A stretch of 64,000 bases of DNA, taken from NCBI RefSeq assembly GCF_014356525.2, contig NC_052510.1, positions 16,788,778 through 16,852,777 of the forward strand, written 5' to 3'. A model generated the notes under the pieces. It was not told where the DNA came from and ran no database searches. It saw only the letters and a list, made by a program, of their open reading frames with translations. This DNA comes from Nilaparvata lugens. Lineage: Eukaryota; Arthropoda; Insecta; Hemiptera; Delphacidae. Position numbers and translations under genes: made by a program. Shown here in pieces: positions 38,126-49,239 of the stretch (position 1 is its first letter; each line of letters begins with the position of its first letter).

Positions 38126-38670
38126 GAATCTTTTTGACATAAAACTGCACTTTTTGACAATCATTGAAATGTTTGTAAATGCAAGTGAAGTTTATTGAGG
38201 TCAATTTCTCATTATGATCAAACTATAATGTACTTTATAGGTGAATTTTATAGTATGCTTTCAATATTACAGTACTAAATTTAATTACCTATTTAATGTA
38301 GTACATAATATACATTAGTAGTAGCCTAATTTAAGAAAAAATATTGATTCTAAATACTAATTATTATTTCATAATTAGGCTAAATGGTTTCAAAGAATTT
38401 TTCGAAAGCTTTTTTTAGGAATGTGGATGTATTATAATACTGAAGAGATTCCATACTTCACAATCCTATAATTCATACAAAGGTGCCTCCATTATGCAGG
38501 ATATACATTGATAAGATACAGTGGAGACATTATCAATAGAGTAATGTATGTTATCCATACTCATTATTCCATAGTGTACAATGTTTTCATCACAGTTAAC
38601 ATTATTATAACTTTTTTCGAAAATATACTTGGTACGATTAATTTTCATTCCTAAAATTCTAATACTTATG

Positions 38671-38739
38671 ATTTTTTTGTTTTGTTTCAGGTGAGTGATG
38701 AATTTCAATCATGTTTCTTGGTTTTTAACAATGGTGAGT
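38671..38739 (+). promoter_or_regulatory. Candidate recursive splice site with RS-exon
   Basis: ATTTTTTTGTTTTGTTTCAG ends at 38690 and is followed with no gap by GTGAGT at 38691. A strong 3' splice site thus directly precedes a strong 5' splice site. A second GTGAGT starts at 38734, defining a 43-nt segment. In insects and vertebrates, recursive splice sites have this layout: long pyrimidine tract, AG|GT junction, and a downstream 5' site that lets the segment be recognised as an exon before being removed. The leading GTGAGTGA contains stops in two of three frames; the third is open through the segment. The site implies a long plus-strand intron here. It could instead be an ordinary 43-nt micro-exon or a chance match. 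Confidence 0.5.
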
Positions 38740-38984
38740 TTACAAAATGTTCTTGTAATTTCTATGTTTCAATAATATGAGTTATCAAAGTTTCATAATC
38801 AATGCTTTCATAATGGTTGTTCAAGACCATTTAAATAAATTTATACAATAATCATGATATTCACATTATTCATAAACTAAAATTCTCTTGATACTAGCAC
38901 AAAATTAATTTAAGGAATTAGATCAATACTGATTTTTCAATTTCAAAGTCAACTTAGAGGAGGAATATATTGACATAATATACA

Positions 38985-39100
38985 TGATATTTGATACTTG
39001 ATAATGGCATCATATAGCCGAAACATGTTGTGAGTAAATTATATTTTAAAGAGGGTACTTAGATTTCTATTTTTATTTATACAGAGTGTTTACGAACTCT
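38985..39100 (+). repeat. Possible retroelement tail and TA-CAG element start
   Basis: The block CTTGATAATGGCATCATATA followed by GCCGAAACATGTTG resembles a short structured motif (GGC...GCCGAAAC) that I associate with ends of dispersed retroelements in animals. Right after it, TACAGAGTGTTTACGAACTC at 39083 looks like the start of a separate dispersed repeat. Neither can be bounded from this window alone. Confidence 0.3.
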
Positions 39101-39429
39101 AGGGCATTGTTCCTGGGTAAGAAACATATCTAAGTATAATATATTTAAATTGTCCGGAAGTCTTCAGTTACTCACACAGCGGCCATTTTGCTTTTTTCAC
39201 TTATAATTTTTTTCTAATTAATGGTACGAAATTGAAACTTCGCATAATCATTTATAATAACTAAACAAATCTACAAAAAAATGGCGGCCGTTTGAAATTT
39301 TGTTTCTCAAATAACTCAGAAACCGTTAGTTTAAATAAAATTTACAAGAATAACCTTGTTTAGTAAAATTTAATCACCTTTCGATTGGCACCTGATTTTT
39401 CAAGATTAGATCAATATTAACTGATATAT

Positions 39430-40530
39430 GGCAGCTTTAGTGGACACCGCGGGGGGTTAGTTGCAGTTCATGCCAAGGCATGCGGCCTGTCACAACAATA
39501 CAACAGTCTGCGTCTGCTTTGCATGTCATTTGTAAGCCATTTTGGATTATTTCAAAAAATTATTAATGTTACATAACACTCTTGGTCTTGGCATAAGTTT
39601 AGAATAACTGTAACTGTAAAACTGATTAATTATAGGCCTATGCTGTTTTCTGTTTTGATTTCAAGCAAGAATTTAACTAATTCCAGTTAATTTTAATTTC
39701 AACGGTTTTGACCTCAACAGTCTACTATACAAACTTACAAACTTGACTTACAACTTGAGACAGTGGTATTAACTACGTACTATTTACGTTCCTTCATGAA
39801 CAATGATTTTTAGTAAAATCGCTCACGTTTGTCTTTTTGTCAATGATAACGACTTATTCAGTTATTCTATCCAATAAATTAGATGAATCATGTAATATAT
39901 TTGAGTTATCAGTGTATTTTAACACCGTTTGAAAAATGATCGATACGATTGAGAAATGAATTTTAATATCCACCATTGGTTTGAAGGACGTCGAATGTTT
40001 ATTTCAAAAGGACGATGACTCAAACAGTAATGTGAAAGGTAGCGAGTAACTGCAGAGTGTGTAAAATTTTAATGTGGATTGTCGATATGTGTACTTTATT
40101 TTACATCTGTATGATGTATGATAATAAATAAAACGTACTGTCATCATCAAAAATAATAATTTCATTTAAATCAGAGTGATGGAATTCGGTGATATTCATA
40201 GACGAAATTTTTCTATTTATGAAGCAAGTAGCATTTGTAATTATTTACGTCGAGTATGAATTATTGAAGAACAAATCACTTGAACTGATTTAGGCAAAAA
40301 TACTTGTTCTGTATTACTGTATAAGTTGAAGAGTGAAATAAGTACATTTCAAATGAATATGGGATAGAATCTTGATTATTCATTAATGTCAGTAGTTTTA
40401 AAACGAAAATGCCATGCACTAGTTAAAATGTGAAAGTTTGGTATTCATTTATTTATTCTCAATCTAAACAACGGAAAGAATATGTACTAACCCAAATATT
40501 TGGGTTAACATAACAATAAGATTCAAAATG
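39430..40530. other. Unassigned sequence
   Basis: No feature that I can support. A GC-richer patch around 39440-39530 holds no readable frame. Confidence 0.3.
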
Positions 40531-40660
40531 TATTTATTTTATTCATTTATTGTACAAAATAATTTAATAATCATAATAATAATTTATTGTGACATTGGAA
40601 GAAAAATTGGAGGCTGAGCCTGTACTATTTCTCACTAAAAAATTTTCATAATAAGTTGAT
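40530..40660 (-). mobile_element. LINE 3' end, minus strand, UTR only
   Basis: Read on the minus strand, the sequence ends in CAATAAATGAATAAAATAAA, preceded by AGGCTCAGCCTCCAATTTTT and a TTCCAATGTCACAATAAATT block. This resembles the 3' UTR and simple A+T tail of jockey/CR1-like LINEs elsewhere in this window. No coding remnant is attached. Confidence 0.4.
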
Positions 40661-40699
40661 GTACAAAGGTTCAGTTTGTGAAATCATATTGAAAACAAA

Positions 40700-43095
40700 A
40701 AATTACTAAAACTTATGTTGGAAAAGAAAAAGATTACTTTGAAAACTAGTTGGAAAACTTCTTCAAATTGAAAACTCTAGTATTCACTAGAATTCTTGGA
40801 CAAGTGTTAAATGAGAGAGAGAGGAGGAAAGGGAAAATCGTTTACTGGTGTTCCACAGCTCATCGACTGATCATAAACTCAATCATCTCCACTCATCCTT
40901 CATCAGTAATTATTCCTGTCACAATAGAGAAGTAGAATCTGAACAGTAGTATTGTCCTCACTCAAAACCTGAAGCTTATGTGAGCATCACCCTCTGGACA
41001 AAAAAAAAAAAAAAAACATGAGAAACAAGTATTAGAGATACCGGAGATAAGGGAAAAAGAGAGCAAAATCACGAATGCACGGTATAGAGAGTAGAAGGAG
41101 ATAGAAAATAGGAAGTATATTTGAAAACAGAAAGAGATGAGACAGAGAGTAAGTAGAAGGTTATTCTGCAGTGCACTAAATTAACATAATAGTCGAGGGT
41201 AGTTGTGCTTTTATTGCATACTCTTCTTCCCTTTCCTGGCAACACATTATTCTGTTTCCGACCTATGTCAACATGTAGGATGTGTAGAATGTGCAGGGGG
41301 TGGAGGGGTCATAGGCCACCCTTGCATTTGCCTTCTGCCTAACTCTATTACGATTGATATGACCTGCCTCAATGTTCCCTCCCAACATCCGGTGTATCCA
41401 ATACCAACAACTAAACTCATCTCCCTTAAAATGGATTCTGCTATGCTTCAATAATAGCTTGAACGGAGTGAGAAATCTATGCTTGGATGAAAATTATTAC
41501 AGATGCTGTAGCATCTGAAAGTGGTTAAAGTGGATATTGATTTTCTTCATTTATTTATTCACATCTATATTCATAGACAATAGATACAATACAATTTTCA
41601 ATTCATGATTAATTTATTGAGTGGATTTTAACCAATGATATGATCAATGAATCGATTTCCGTAGAAAAATATTCTTATATGGTACAGTTGAAAAATTCAT
41701 GGAATATTCTTATACTTGAAAGAAATATTCTTATTGTAATTGAGCCTGAAGTTCATTTGGCATCATCCTCACTAAAAAAAAACTATCAGGTGTTGATGGT
41801 TAGGTTGATAGAGATTATAACTTTATTTATTTTTCGATTGGTACAGGCACAAATCATCAAGTACAAGGCACAAATCAACGGAAGAGAACAACATACAGCT
41901 TTGTAATTTTTATTTTCATAATGTAATATATTTATAACTTCTTATAATGTGATTTTTGTTAATTTTTATAATGATATTCCATATTTTCATAATGGTCTGG
42001 TGGGATAAATTCGATTTCATTCATTCTATTTTAAGATGAACTCAATTTGACATCTCAATTCCTCCATAAATCATTATAAAGCAGATTAATTGATCTGTGA
42101 ATCAGGGTGAGACTCTAGAGGGAATTCAACCCATGGCGTTTCAAGATCATTCCACGACAAAAAATAAAAATGAATTTATCCATATTTCAATTTTCAAAAA
42201 TATTTACATTTAGAAGTACAGTAATAATATTAATAGTTGTTAATCTCCACTCACTCCATGATCTGAATACAAATGTGATAGCTATTCCAAATCTCGATTT
42301 CTTCAATAACTATCCTCTTTCAGTGAAATCAAGGTTAGACCCATGTTTGTTCAACAGGGTATTCAACCCTTCTAATAATAATATTGTTGGTTCGTGTTGA
42401 AAACACCGTGTTATCATTATAATTGTATTCTTATCTCACTCTTTAAAAATAAGGTTACATCAATAAATTAATACTACTTATCATTGGCCTTAATCTATTC
42501 CTACTCCATAGAGCAAGTGCAAGGGTAATGAATATTATTTTGAAGTCTCGTTTTTTATTTTCGATGGCATAGGTCAAATATGTTTGCTAATCTTTATTGA
42601 TGAGAGTGAGAGAACATTATATCCGATTGGTAGCTGGACAGACTGAAAAATAAATCTGACCAATAATATCTTCGTACGATATCTTGTTTGTTGATCGATT
42701 GGTGACCTACTTTTTCTGAAACAGTTTGGTTCTGCATGAATTTATTATGATTGCGTCGTTCAAGTTCTTTGTCTCGATAATAGTCTGAAATGAAAATACG
42801 TCAATCTGTTGTCGATTAATGAAATTCATGATCAAGCTCATAGTAGTTTAAATTCTCATGAATGAAATACAATCTTCCAGTGCCAAATTCTTGAATGTAA
42901 AGCATTTATTTTCATGAATCAATCCATCGTTTATTCTTCGTTACAAGGTTTTTCAGCAGGTGCCTATTCTAAAATATGATACCAAATAAAGTTGAATGTT
43001 TACACTAAAATGAAACTAAATAAAAATTATTGATCTCTTGAAAAAACATTACTGCATGACAGAATTATACAAAATAGAAGCAACTGATGCATTTG
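40700..43095. other. Unassigned sequence
   Basis: An A run of about 17 lies at 41001-41017. The frames at 41203-41454 and 42170-42400 are open but match no family that I recognise, and their composition does not differ from neighbours. Confidence 0.3.
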
Positions 43096-43097
43096 AA

Positions 43098-43189
43098 TAT
43101 AATGCCACCTGGAAAAAGAGATGTAAGAGGGCCAAAAAAGAGATGGGTACCGGAACAGGTTGATTAATAAACCCAATCCCTGAAGTGAA

Positions 43190-43230
<41 letters not shown>
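43098..43230 (+). mobile_element. LINE C-terminal scrap with (GAT)n tail
   Basis: Plus-strand translation near 43101-43165 gives MPPGKRDVRGPKKRWVPEQV, the basic GKR..RGPKKRW motif that ends RTE-like LINE proteins. About 25 nt later the sequence runs into (GAT)n at 43190-43230. Such LINEs commonly end in simple triplet repeats. Only the last few residues survive, so the call rests on one motif and the tail. Confidence 0.5.
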
Positions 43231-43231
<1 letters not shown>

Positions 43232-43573
43232 AAAACATTATATGAAATGCTTTTGCAACTTGAAACAAATAATCATTTGGAAGCTAGTCATGGAATTCCT
43301 TCACTAAAATCTAATCTTAAATTCAAGACTTGTTACTTTTCCAGATTACAGAACAGTGCAAAACTGCTTCATTTATGAATATTTTACTGGTTGGTGGAGT
43401 AGGTGATATTGGGGAAGATATCCATATTGAATGGGGTAGAGTTATACCAATATAATTAATATTGAGTTTACTACTATAATAAGAGATTGATAGAGTTGCA
43501 TCAATAGAGACTAGTTTTTCGTTATTTGTGATTACGAGTATTGTATCAATCTCGAATCTCCCCATTAGCTCAG

Positions 43574-43773
43574 ATTCAATGCCATTGATGCAAGCGACGT
43601 TCAAGAAAAATCTTTTCGAAAAAGAGCCGTTTTGTGGGTCGAGTTCAATGTCTGACGACGAGACTACTGACATTGACGTGAAAGTAGATTTAATGGATTG
43701 GTGGAGCTCGCGTCGGGCTTCTTTCAAGTATTTCAAGGGCTTCGTTCGGGGCGCTAAGCCCAAAGTCCACTAA
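43574..43773 (+). CDS. Candidate coding exon, unidentified, plus strand
   Basis: An acceptor-like CCCCATTAGCTCAG ends at 43573. The plus frame then stays open to a TAA at 43771-43773. The codons in the second half are strongly of purine-N-pyrimidine type (GAC, ACT, ATT, GAT), favouring real coding on this strand, and G+C rises locally. The peptide includes an acidic stretch SMSDDETTDIDVKVD, then DWWSSRR and a basic end GFVRGAKPKVH. The DWWS word also occurs in ferlin proteins, but no C2 domain is present and four residues are far too little for that call. AATAAA at 44066-44071 could serve as a poly(A) signal. An overlapping minus-strand frame (43323-43763) is longer but has weaker codon structure. 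I cannot name the product. Confidence 0.35.
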
Positions 43774-44157
43774 TCCCGTCTCCAATATCATTCTGCTCAT
43801 CCTTTTGGTTTCGCACACCGAAAAGCTCACTTGAGTTTGCGTATTTCAATGGTTGAGGAAGAAAGGATGATTGAAGATTGAAAATTTATTTGAATGGTTG
43901 AGGAAGGAAAGATGATTTTTTTCCCTGATTTTAGAAAGTATAAATTCATTTTTGCCGGAGAAACGTCATTTGAAAATGCGGTGGTCCATGTGGTTTCTTC
44001 AAGTAGAATTCTATAGCTTGTGGTCTATAGGTTCGTGTAGTAGTCTCGTCCAGTAAGCGATTATGAATAAATTATAATTATTGAATCATAGAAATGACGA
44101 GGAATGTGACATGGTGTAGTAATGTCATAGTAACAAAGGAGAAAATTCGATCAATTA

Positions 44158-44285
44158 TTCTTTATTCATTCATTGATACAATAAGTACATCATCAAAATG
44201 ATAGGGAGAGAAAAAATAAGGTAACCTTGTGCTATTCCTCTCCCAAATTTAGATAGGGTTACACATATTTCGAAATAGCTTAAGT
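44158..44285 (-). mobile_element. LINE 3' end, minus strand, UTR only
   Basis: On the minus strand, GGGAGAGGAATAGCACAAGG and TTACCTTATTTTTTCTCTCC lead to a tail TATCAATGAATGAATAAAGA. The tail and position of AATAAA match the LINE 3' ends seen elsewhere in the window. No protein remnant is attached. Confidence 0.4.
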
Positions 44286-45079
44286 CTTCTAGTTTTTCAC
44301 TTCACTGAATTTTTAGTTCTTAAATATGTTCACAAAGTAGATTCAGATGCTTGGAAACCAAAAATAGAACAGAGATTATTGTCTTTAATAGATTTTTTTG
44401 GAGAACCATTGTATTATGTTATATAAATGCATTTCTGTAACTTAATGCATCATTGCTATACTCTTCTGCTATTCTATTGCAGATAAATTTGAATGCAACT
44501 TCCATCTCAGAACCCATAAAAACGAATTTAACTGTCAATATTCTCATAAATCAATGTTAACTGTATATTGAAAATTTTCTTATAACAGAACTATTATAAA
44601 TAAGCGGCTCAGGTAATTTCAGGGAAAAATGGTTTTGCGATTTCATCAAATTTAGTAGGCTACTGCGTATTAACGAAATCCATAATATTATTTCTGGATA
44701 CTATTGTATTATTAAGCTGGGATTTCAACCCACATTTTGTTAAAATACAACCTTTTCACATTTACAGCATTATTAAGAGGATGCACAATAGGTATTTCAT
44801 CTTAAAAAATCCGAAAGCAGTAGCAGAGATTATGAATTGAGCAAACGGGAAGGTCATAATCGATCATTGACCTCTTTGTGACGTACGCGACATATCTGAA
44901 TGCAATCACTGTGAAACTGAGAGGGTTGGTCGCAAACCCACCCGCCAAGGTTTGGGTGGAGTCTTACAGTACAGTTTCCATTTATACTTTCATATTTTTG
45001 TTTGGTGTTGGACGTGGTTTTTGTGGGATGAAAGAGTGGATCCTATTTGTAATCAGTCTTGAGACTGGGTGACGATGGA

Positions 45080-45990
45080 GGAAATGGAAGTGGAGTGAAG
45101 AAAAAACGGTGAAAATAAGAACAAGGTGTTTGCAGAAGAAGCTGATTGAGTGAGGGTTAGCAGATGATTTCGATAAATATAGAAGTTAGGAATTCACGAG
45201 GAAGGACGAAGTACGAAGTAGATCGCAACATGGGAGTTGATCCCGCAGTATGAGATAGTGATGATGAAAAGAAGAGAGTAGATAAAGTGAGAAGGTTTAG
45301 GCAGGCAAGAGAGATGAAGAAGTATAAGACAGAAAAAGAAACAATTATGAAAGAATATGTTATAAGTATGAATTAATAGGAAGAAGAATAAAGACAGCAA
45401 AAAAGTGATAGAAGAAGATGAGAAGAGAGTATGATGAAGAAGATGAAGAAAGAAGGAATTTGAATACGATGGGTTCTGAAAATAACAGATCAGGTACTAA
45501 GTATAATTATTAGATAATTCAGGAGAGATATGATGGAAAAGGAAAAACGTAAACGAGGGGGATTCATGATAATCAGGGTGAAAAGAAAGAAATTAATATG
45601 AGAAGTAGAAAAAACAAGAGAAAGAGGAGAGTGTCAAGAGGAGTAGGACAATGAGGAGGACGAGGAGAAGGGTCATAATGGTGAAAATGAAAAAGTAACA
45701 CAGGAATGTGAAGTAGATGACGAAGTAAGGATGAGGAGGGAGAAGATGAAGGATTAGAATGAAGAGGCAGAAGGATAACCGGGAATGGAATAAGTAGGAA
45801 GCTTGCTAAAAGGAGCAGAGTGGAGAGGAGATAAATATTATTAAGAGGAGGCAGAGAAGGAGAAGAAATATGAGTTTAGAGGACGTTGAAACGGAAGAAG
45901 GAAAAATATGTAAAGATGAAGGAAAATTACAAGAAAATGCCGAGAGCATAAGAAGAATCAACAAAATTACAGTACATGAAACTGAGGATG
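45080..45990. repeat. Long purine-rich tract
   Basis: For about 900 bp the plus strand is dominated by A and G (GAAGA, GGAGA and AGGAG words) with only scattered pyrimidines. It is less regular than a microsatellite. No gene can be read from either strand. It mirrors the pyrimidine-rich tract at 2290-3245 in length and bias. Confidence 0.75.
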
Positions 45991-46094
45991 AGGGTAGGAT
46001 TGAGGAGAATCCTCAATATATATTATGATGATCATAGATCATATTCTCTTTCTCATAATATTATGAGGTGAGAGAGAAAGGGGTGGTAGAGACG

Positions 46095-46340
46095 ATGATC
46101 ATCTATGTGTGCATCTCACTCCCCCCCCCCCGGCATCCGGCAATGGTAAATATGGACCCGGACCAGCCTCAATGGTCACGTGATCTGGCTCGTCGATTGG
46201 TGGGTGTAGAGTGGGGGTGTGGGGGCGGCCAGGGGTGGCAATCCAATCGATAGTAGGCTCCAACATTTGCGCGCTTCCTGGGTCGTCGACCCCCCATTCA
46301 CTTGCAGCCATTTTCCCGGCTCAACTTTTCCCAACTCCCT
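46095..46340. other. GC-rich patch with C homopolymer
   Basis: A run of about 11 C residues at about 46120-46131 introduces a GC-rich patch containing GGGGGTGTGGGGGCGGCC. Frames of 60-91 codons on both strands overlap here without a recognisable peptide. It may be regulatory DNA; nothing proves this. Confidence 0.25.
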
Positions 46341-46399
46341 TCAACTTTTCCACCCAATTCTCATTTCCACACCCTTTATGTCCATTTCCCTGAACAATT

Positions 46400-48950
46400 C
46401 TCGAATCCACACAAACCGTGTTATTTTTACTGTTATTGTACTCTGATGCATTTCCTGATATCAATTCCTGAAGTTTTCGTCTTCCATTCACACAAAGTTA
46501 TCAAACCAAGTCCTTATTCTGATGCAGTCTCTAACGACAGAAATTGTCCAATATTTTTCGTACCATTGATTTTTTAATCTGAATCACCTACAATTGGGTT
46601 ATTATTTTTTTGGCGAAAGATTTAGAATAGAGACAGTAGAGATTGAGTAAGATAAAGTCTAGTAATTTCATGTATTTGCCCAAGTCATTCGGCATGAACA
46701 ATTATTGTAATTTGTTGATGTTTTGTGAGTAACATGCATCATCCTTTTCCATAATGCTTGTGTGATAAGGGGCCAATGTATAACATTACTCGTAAAAAGT
46801 TGAATGATTTATGTAAACAGTCTCTCTACTTTCTACTCGCTGTACTCGATCACTACTTCTTTGATAGATTATTTTGATTAGATTGTAGAAATTAGAATGT
46901 AATAAACATACCATTGATAAATATCATTGCACGTGGAGTGATGAATGAATTCACAGATACAACCAAATAATCCACAGTGATTATCATAGCGAATTCACAG
47001 TGACTATTACAAGATTCTTCAATGAATTCTCAGGCATTTTAGGGTGATAACGGACAGGAATGTGATTCGATTAACAGAAAGAAGAAATAAGGTTGAGGAA
47101 TCCCCAACTTGTTCTCGGAAATCATAAGTAACTTCACTGAAAGAATAAGAGAAAAAATCCGTTTTATCACATTTAATCAAACCAATCATATCTTTTGCAG
47201 TTTCCTCACTTACTCACATTGGCCACAATATACTTACCATCCTGAAGTTATTAAATCGAGCTTCACACTTCTATCTTCCTTTCCTGGAAACTGGCTGTGA
47301 AGAGAGCTCTCTCAAATATGGGATGTTTCCTGACAAAAGGTTCAATGATAGAATCATTTCATATCATTGTGATTTTCAATTTTCATATCTGAGGGAAATG
47401 TATTTGATTGAATGGGGGAGTACAACAGACTGCGACATATTTACTGATCCAGTATGTTACTACAGACATCTACTCGCAGATGCCAATGTTCCCAGGTAAC
47501 GGCAAGGCGGGAAACTGCTGGGGATCGGAAAGTTTCTTCCAGGAATTGATGTGAAGAGAATCAACATAGCATAGCGGGATCTTGGTACAAGAAAACTAAA
47601 CTTTTCTTTCGTTGAAATTGTGAAATGATCGCTGCCCAACTCATTGGCCAATCTGTTCTCGAATTTGGAATCATTATTGACATTTCATTATAGACTGGGG
47701 TTCCCAATTTCTTACAATGATCCCTTTGTTTTATTGTTCCTAATTATAATTCAGTTTGAATTGAAAACAGTCTATCTTCTGGAGACAAGGTAGTTTGCAA
47801 TAAACAGTATTTTACTGTGAAAACAGTAGAGATATTATTCTGTTCAAAAGCTCTGAATCAAATACTAGAAAACAGAAACAAAAACATGATCATTCAAATT
47901 TTGATTGATGACAGACGGAATACACAAATGATTTCCAAATCAAATCATATTCTGTGTTATGCTGATCAAAACAATACTGACTTTCCGATTTCCTCTTTAA
48001 AAGCCTACAATCAAATAGCAAGAATGGTTAACCAACTCAAAATGCTTTGGAAACAATAACAAAAACAGCTCTCTGGTTATTGTCAAGATAGATGCTTTAT
48101 CTCTTAGCTATAACTGCGCCTTTAAATCTGAGAAATGTGTTTATTTACAGTTCAGTAGACTGTAGGGAAATTCCTTTCCATTTTGGATATTTTTAAAACT
48201 TGGAAGAGTTTATGCACCTCTGAATCACACGAAAAACAAAAATATCATTAACACGGTGAGGATTCAAATAAGAAGCTCATTGATGATTCTCTTATTCGAA
48301 ATAAAGATTTTAAAATCACTGTAAGTAGAAAATATGTGATATGAGCCGGGAATTTTTAATTTCTTCAATTATTTTCTCAATAATTATATTACTGAATTCC
48401 TAACATTTCCTTTTTCAAATCATCAATTTTGTACATCAACTTGTTCTACCAAATTTGTCGATTCTTACGCTTCACAATAGGATTGCTGACAAGCTTTGGA
48501 ATTTGTTGCTGGAATTTGTAGTGATGGAAACAGGCCCTGAATTGCGAGATAGAATCAGACTATCCATGAATTCATGAATATTCTGATAACGTAGGCTTTC
48601 ATTGTTGTGCTTTCTATCAACGCACTCTGCTAGGGATTTCGCGCACTGCAGCGGAGCGGCAGGATACATTTGCTGGAGAGAGTACATAACTTCTATCCAA
48701 CCTGTAGCTCACTATTTGATACAGAATAGCATTGAAGCATTGTTAGAATTACAAACAGTGTGCTGTGCATAATGTTGCTACAGAATCATACTCCTCTGTC
48801 AGATGATTTGGATTAAGAACAATTCTTTATTTGATCGATGATTTATAGGGATAAATATGAAATTGAAGGGTATTTGAAATGTATGTTCATAACATGGGAT
48901 GGTACTGCTTTTTGAAGGAACTATTCTGTATTATCTGTTGAAGTTTACTC
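46400..48950. other. Unassigned sequence
   Basis: I see no exon, RNA gene or repeat boundary that I can support in this stretch. Confidence 0.3.
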
Positions 48951-48956
48951 GTCATA

Positions 48957-49237
48957 TTATTCTACAGTGGCGTATATAAAATATTTTTTTTGGAGGGGTG
49001 TTAGGTTAGGTAAAGTGACTTTACGTAACACCTTATAATACTTAATATAAATTTTGCTGCGTATATTCAGAGGGTAATTAGCGCTGAATGCCTTTTTTAC
49101 TTTGCTATCAAAAATTCAGATTACTGTACTTTTTTCTGTAATTTATTACTGTACTGATTTTCCTTCATATTCATCATTTCGGGGGGGAAGAGGGGGGTCC
49201 CCTGCCCCCCCCCCTTATATACGCCCCTGTTATTCTA
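48957..49237. mobile_element. hAT-type MITE with perfect 8-bp target duplication
   Basis: The element at 48965-49229 (265 bp) starts CAGTGGCGTATATAA and ends with the complement of CAGGGGCGTATATAA, inverted ends differing at one base. It is flanked on both sides by TTATTCTA (48957-48964 and 49230-49237), an exact 8-bp target-site duplication. CAG(G/T)GGCG ends and 8-bp duplications are the signature of the hAT superfamily. The right end continues in a G/C homopolymer hairpin (GGGGGG...CCCCCCCCCC). It encodes no transposase, so it is non-autonomous. The intact duplication shows that the insertion is fairly recent. Confidence 0.92.
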
Positions 49238-49239
49238 TT

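Noticed and set aside
39083..39430. Dispersed repeat starting TACAGAGTGTTTACGAACTC
   Set aside because: I could not find a matching inverted right end, so I do not claim a bounded transposon.
43190..43230. (GAT)n considered as a CRISPR-like or regulatory array
   Set aside because: Simple triplet repeat without spacers; best explained as the tail of a LINE remnant. No CRISPR array, phage or plasmid feature occurs in this eukaryotic window.
43323..43763. 146-codon minus-strand frame opposite the plus-strand candidate exon
   Set aside because: Purine-N-pyrimidine codon pattern favours the plus strand, and the second half of the minus frame is AT-rich without protein character. Not fully excluded.
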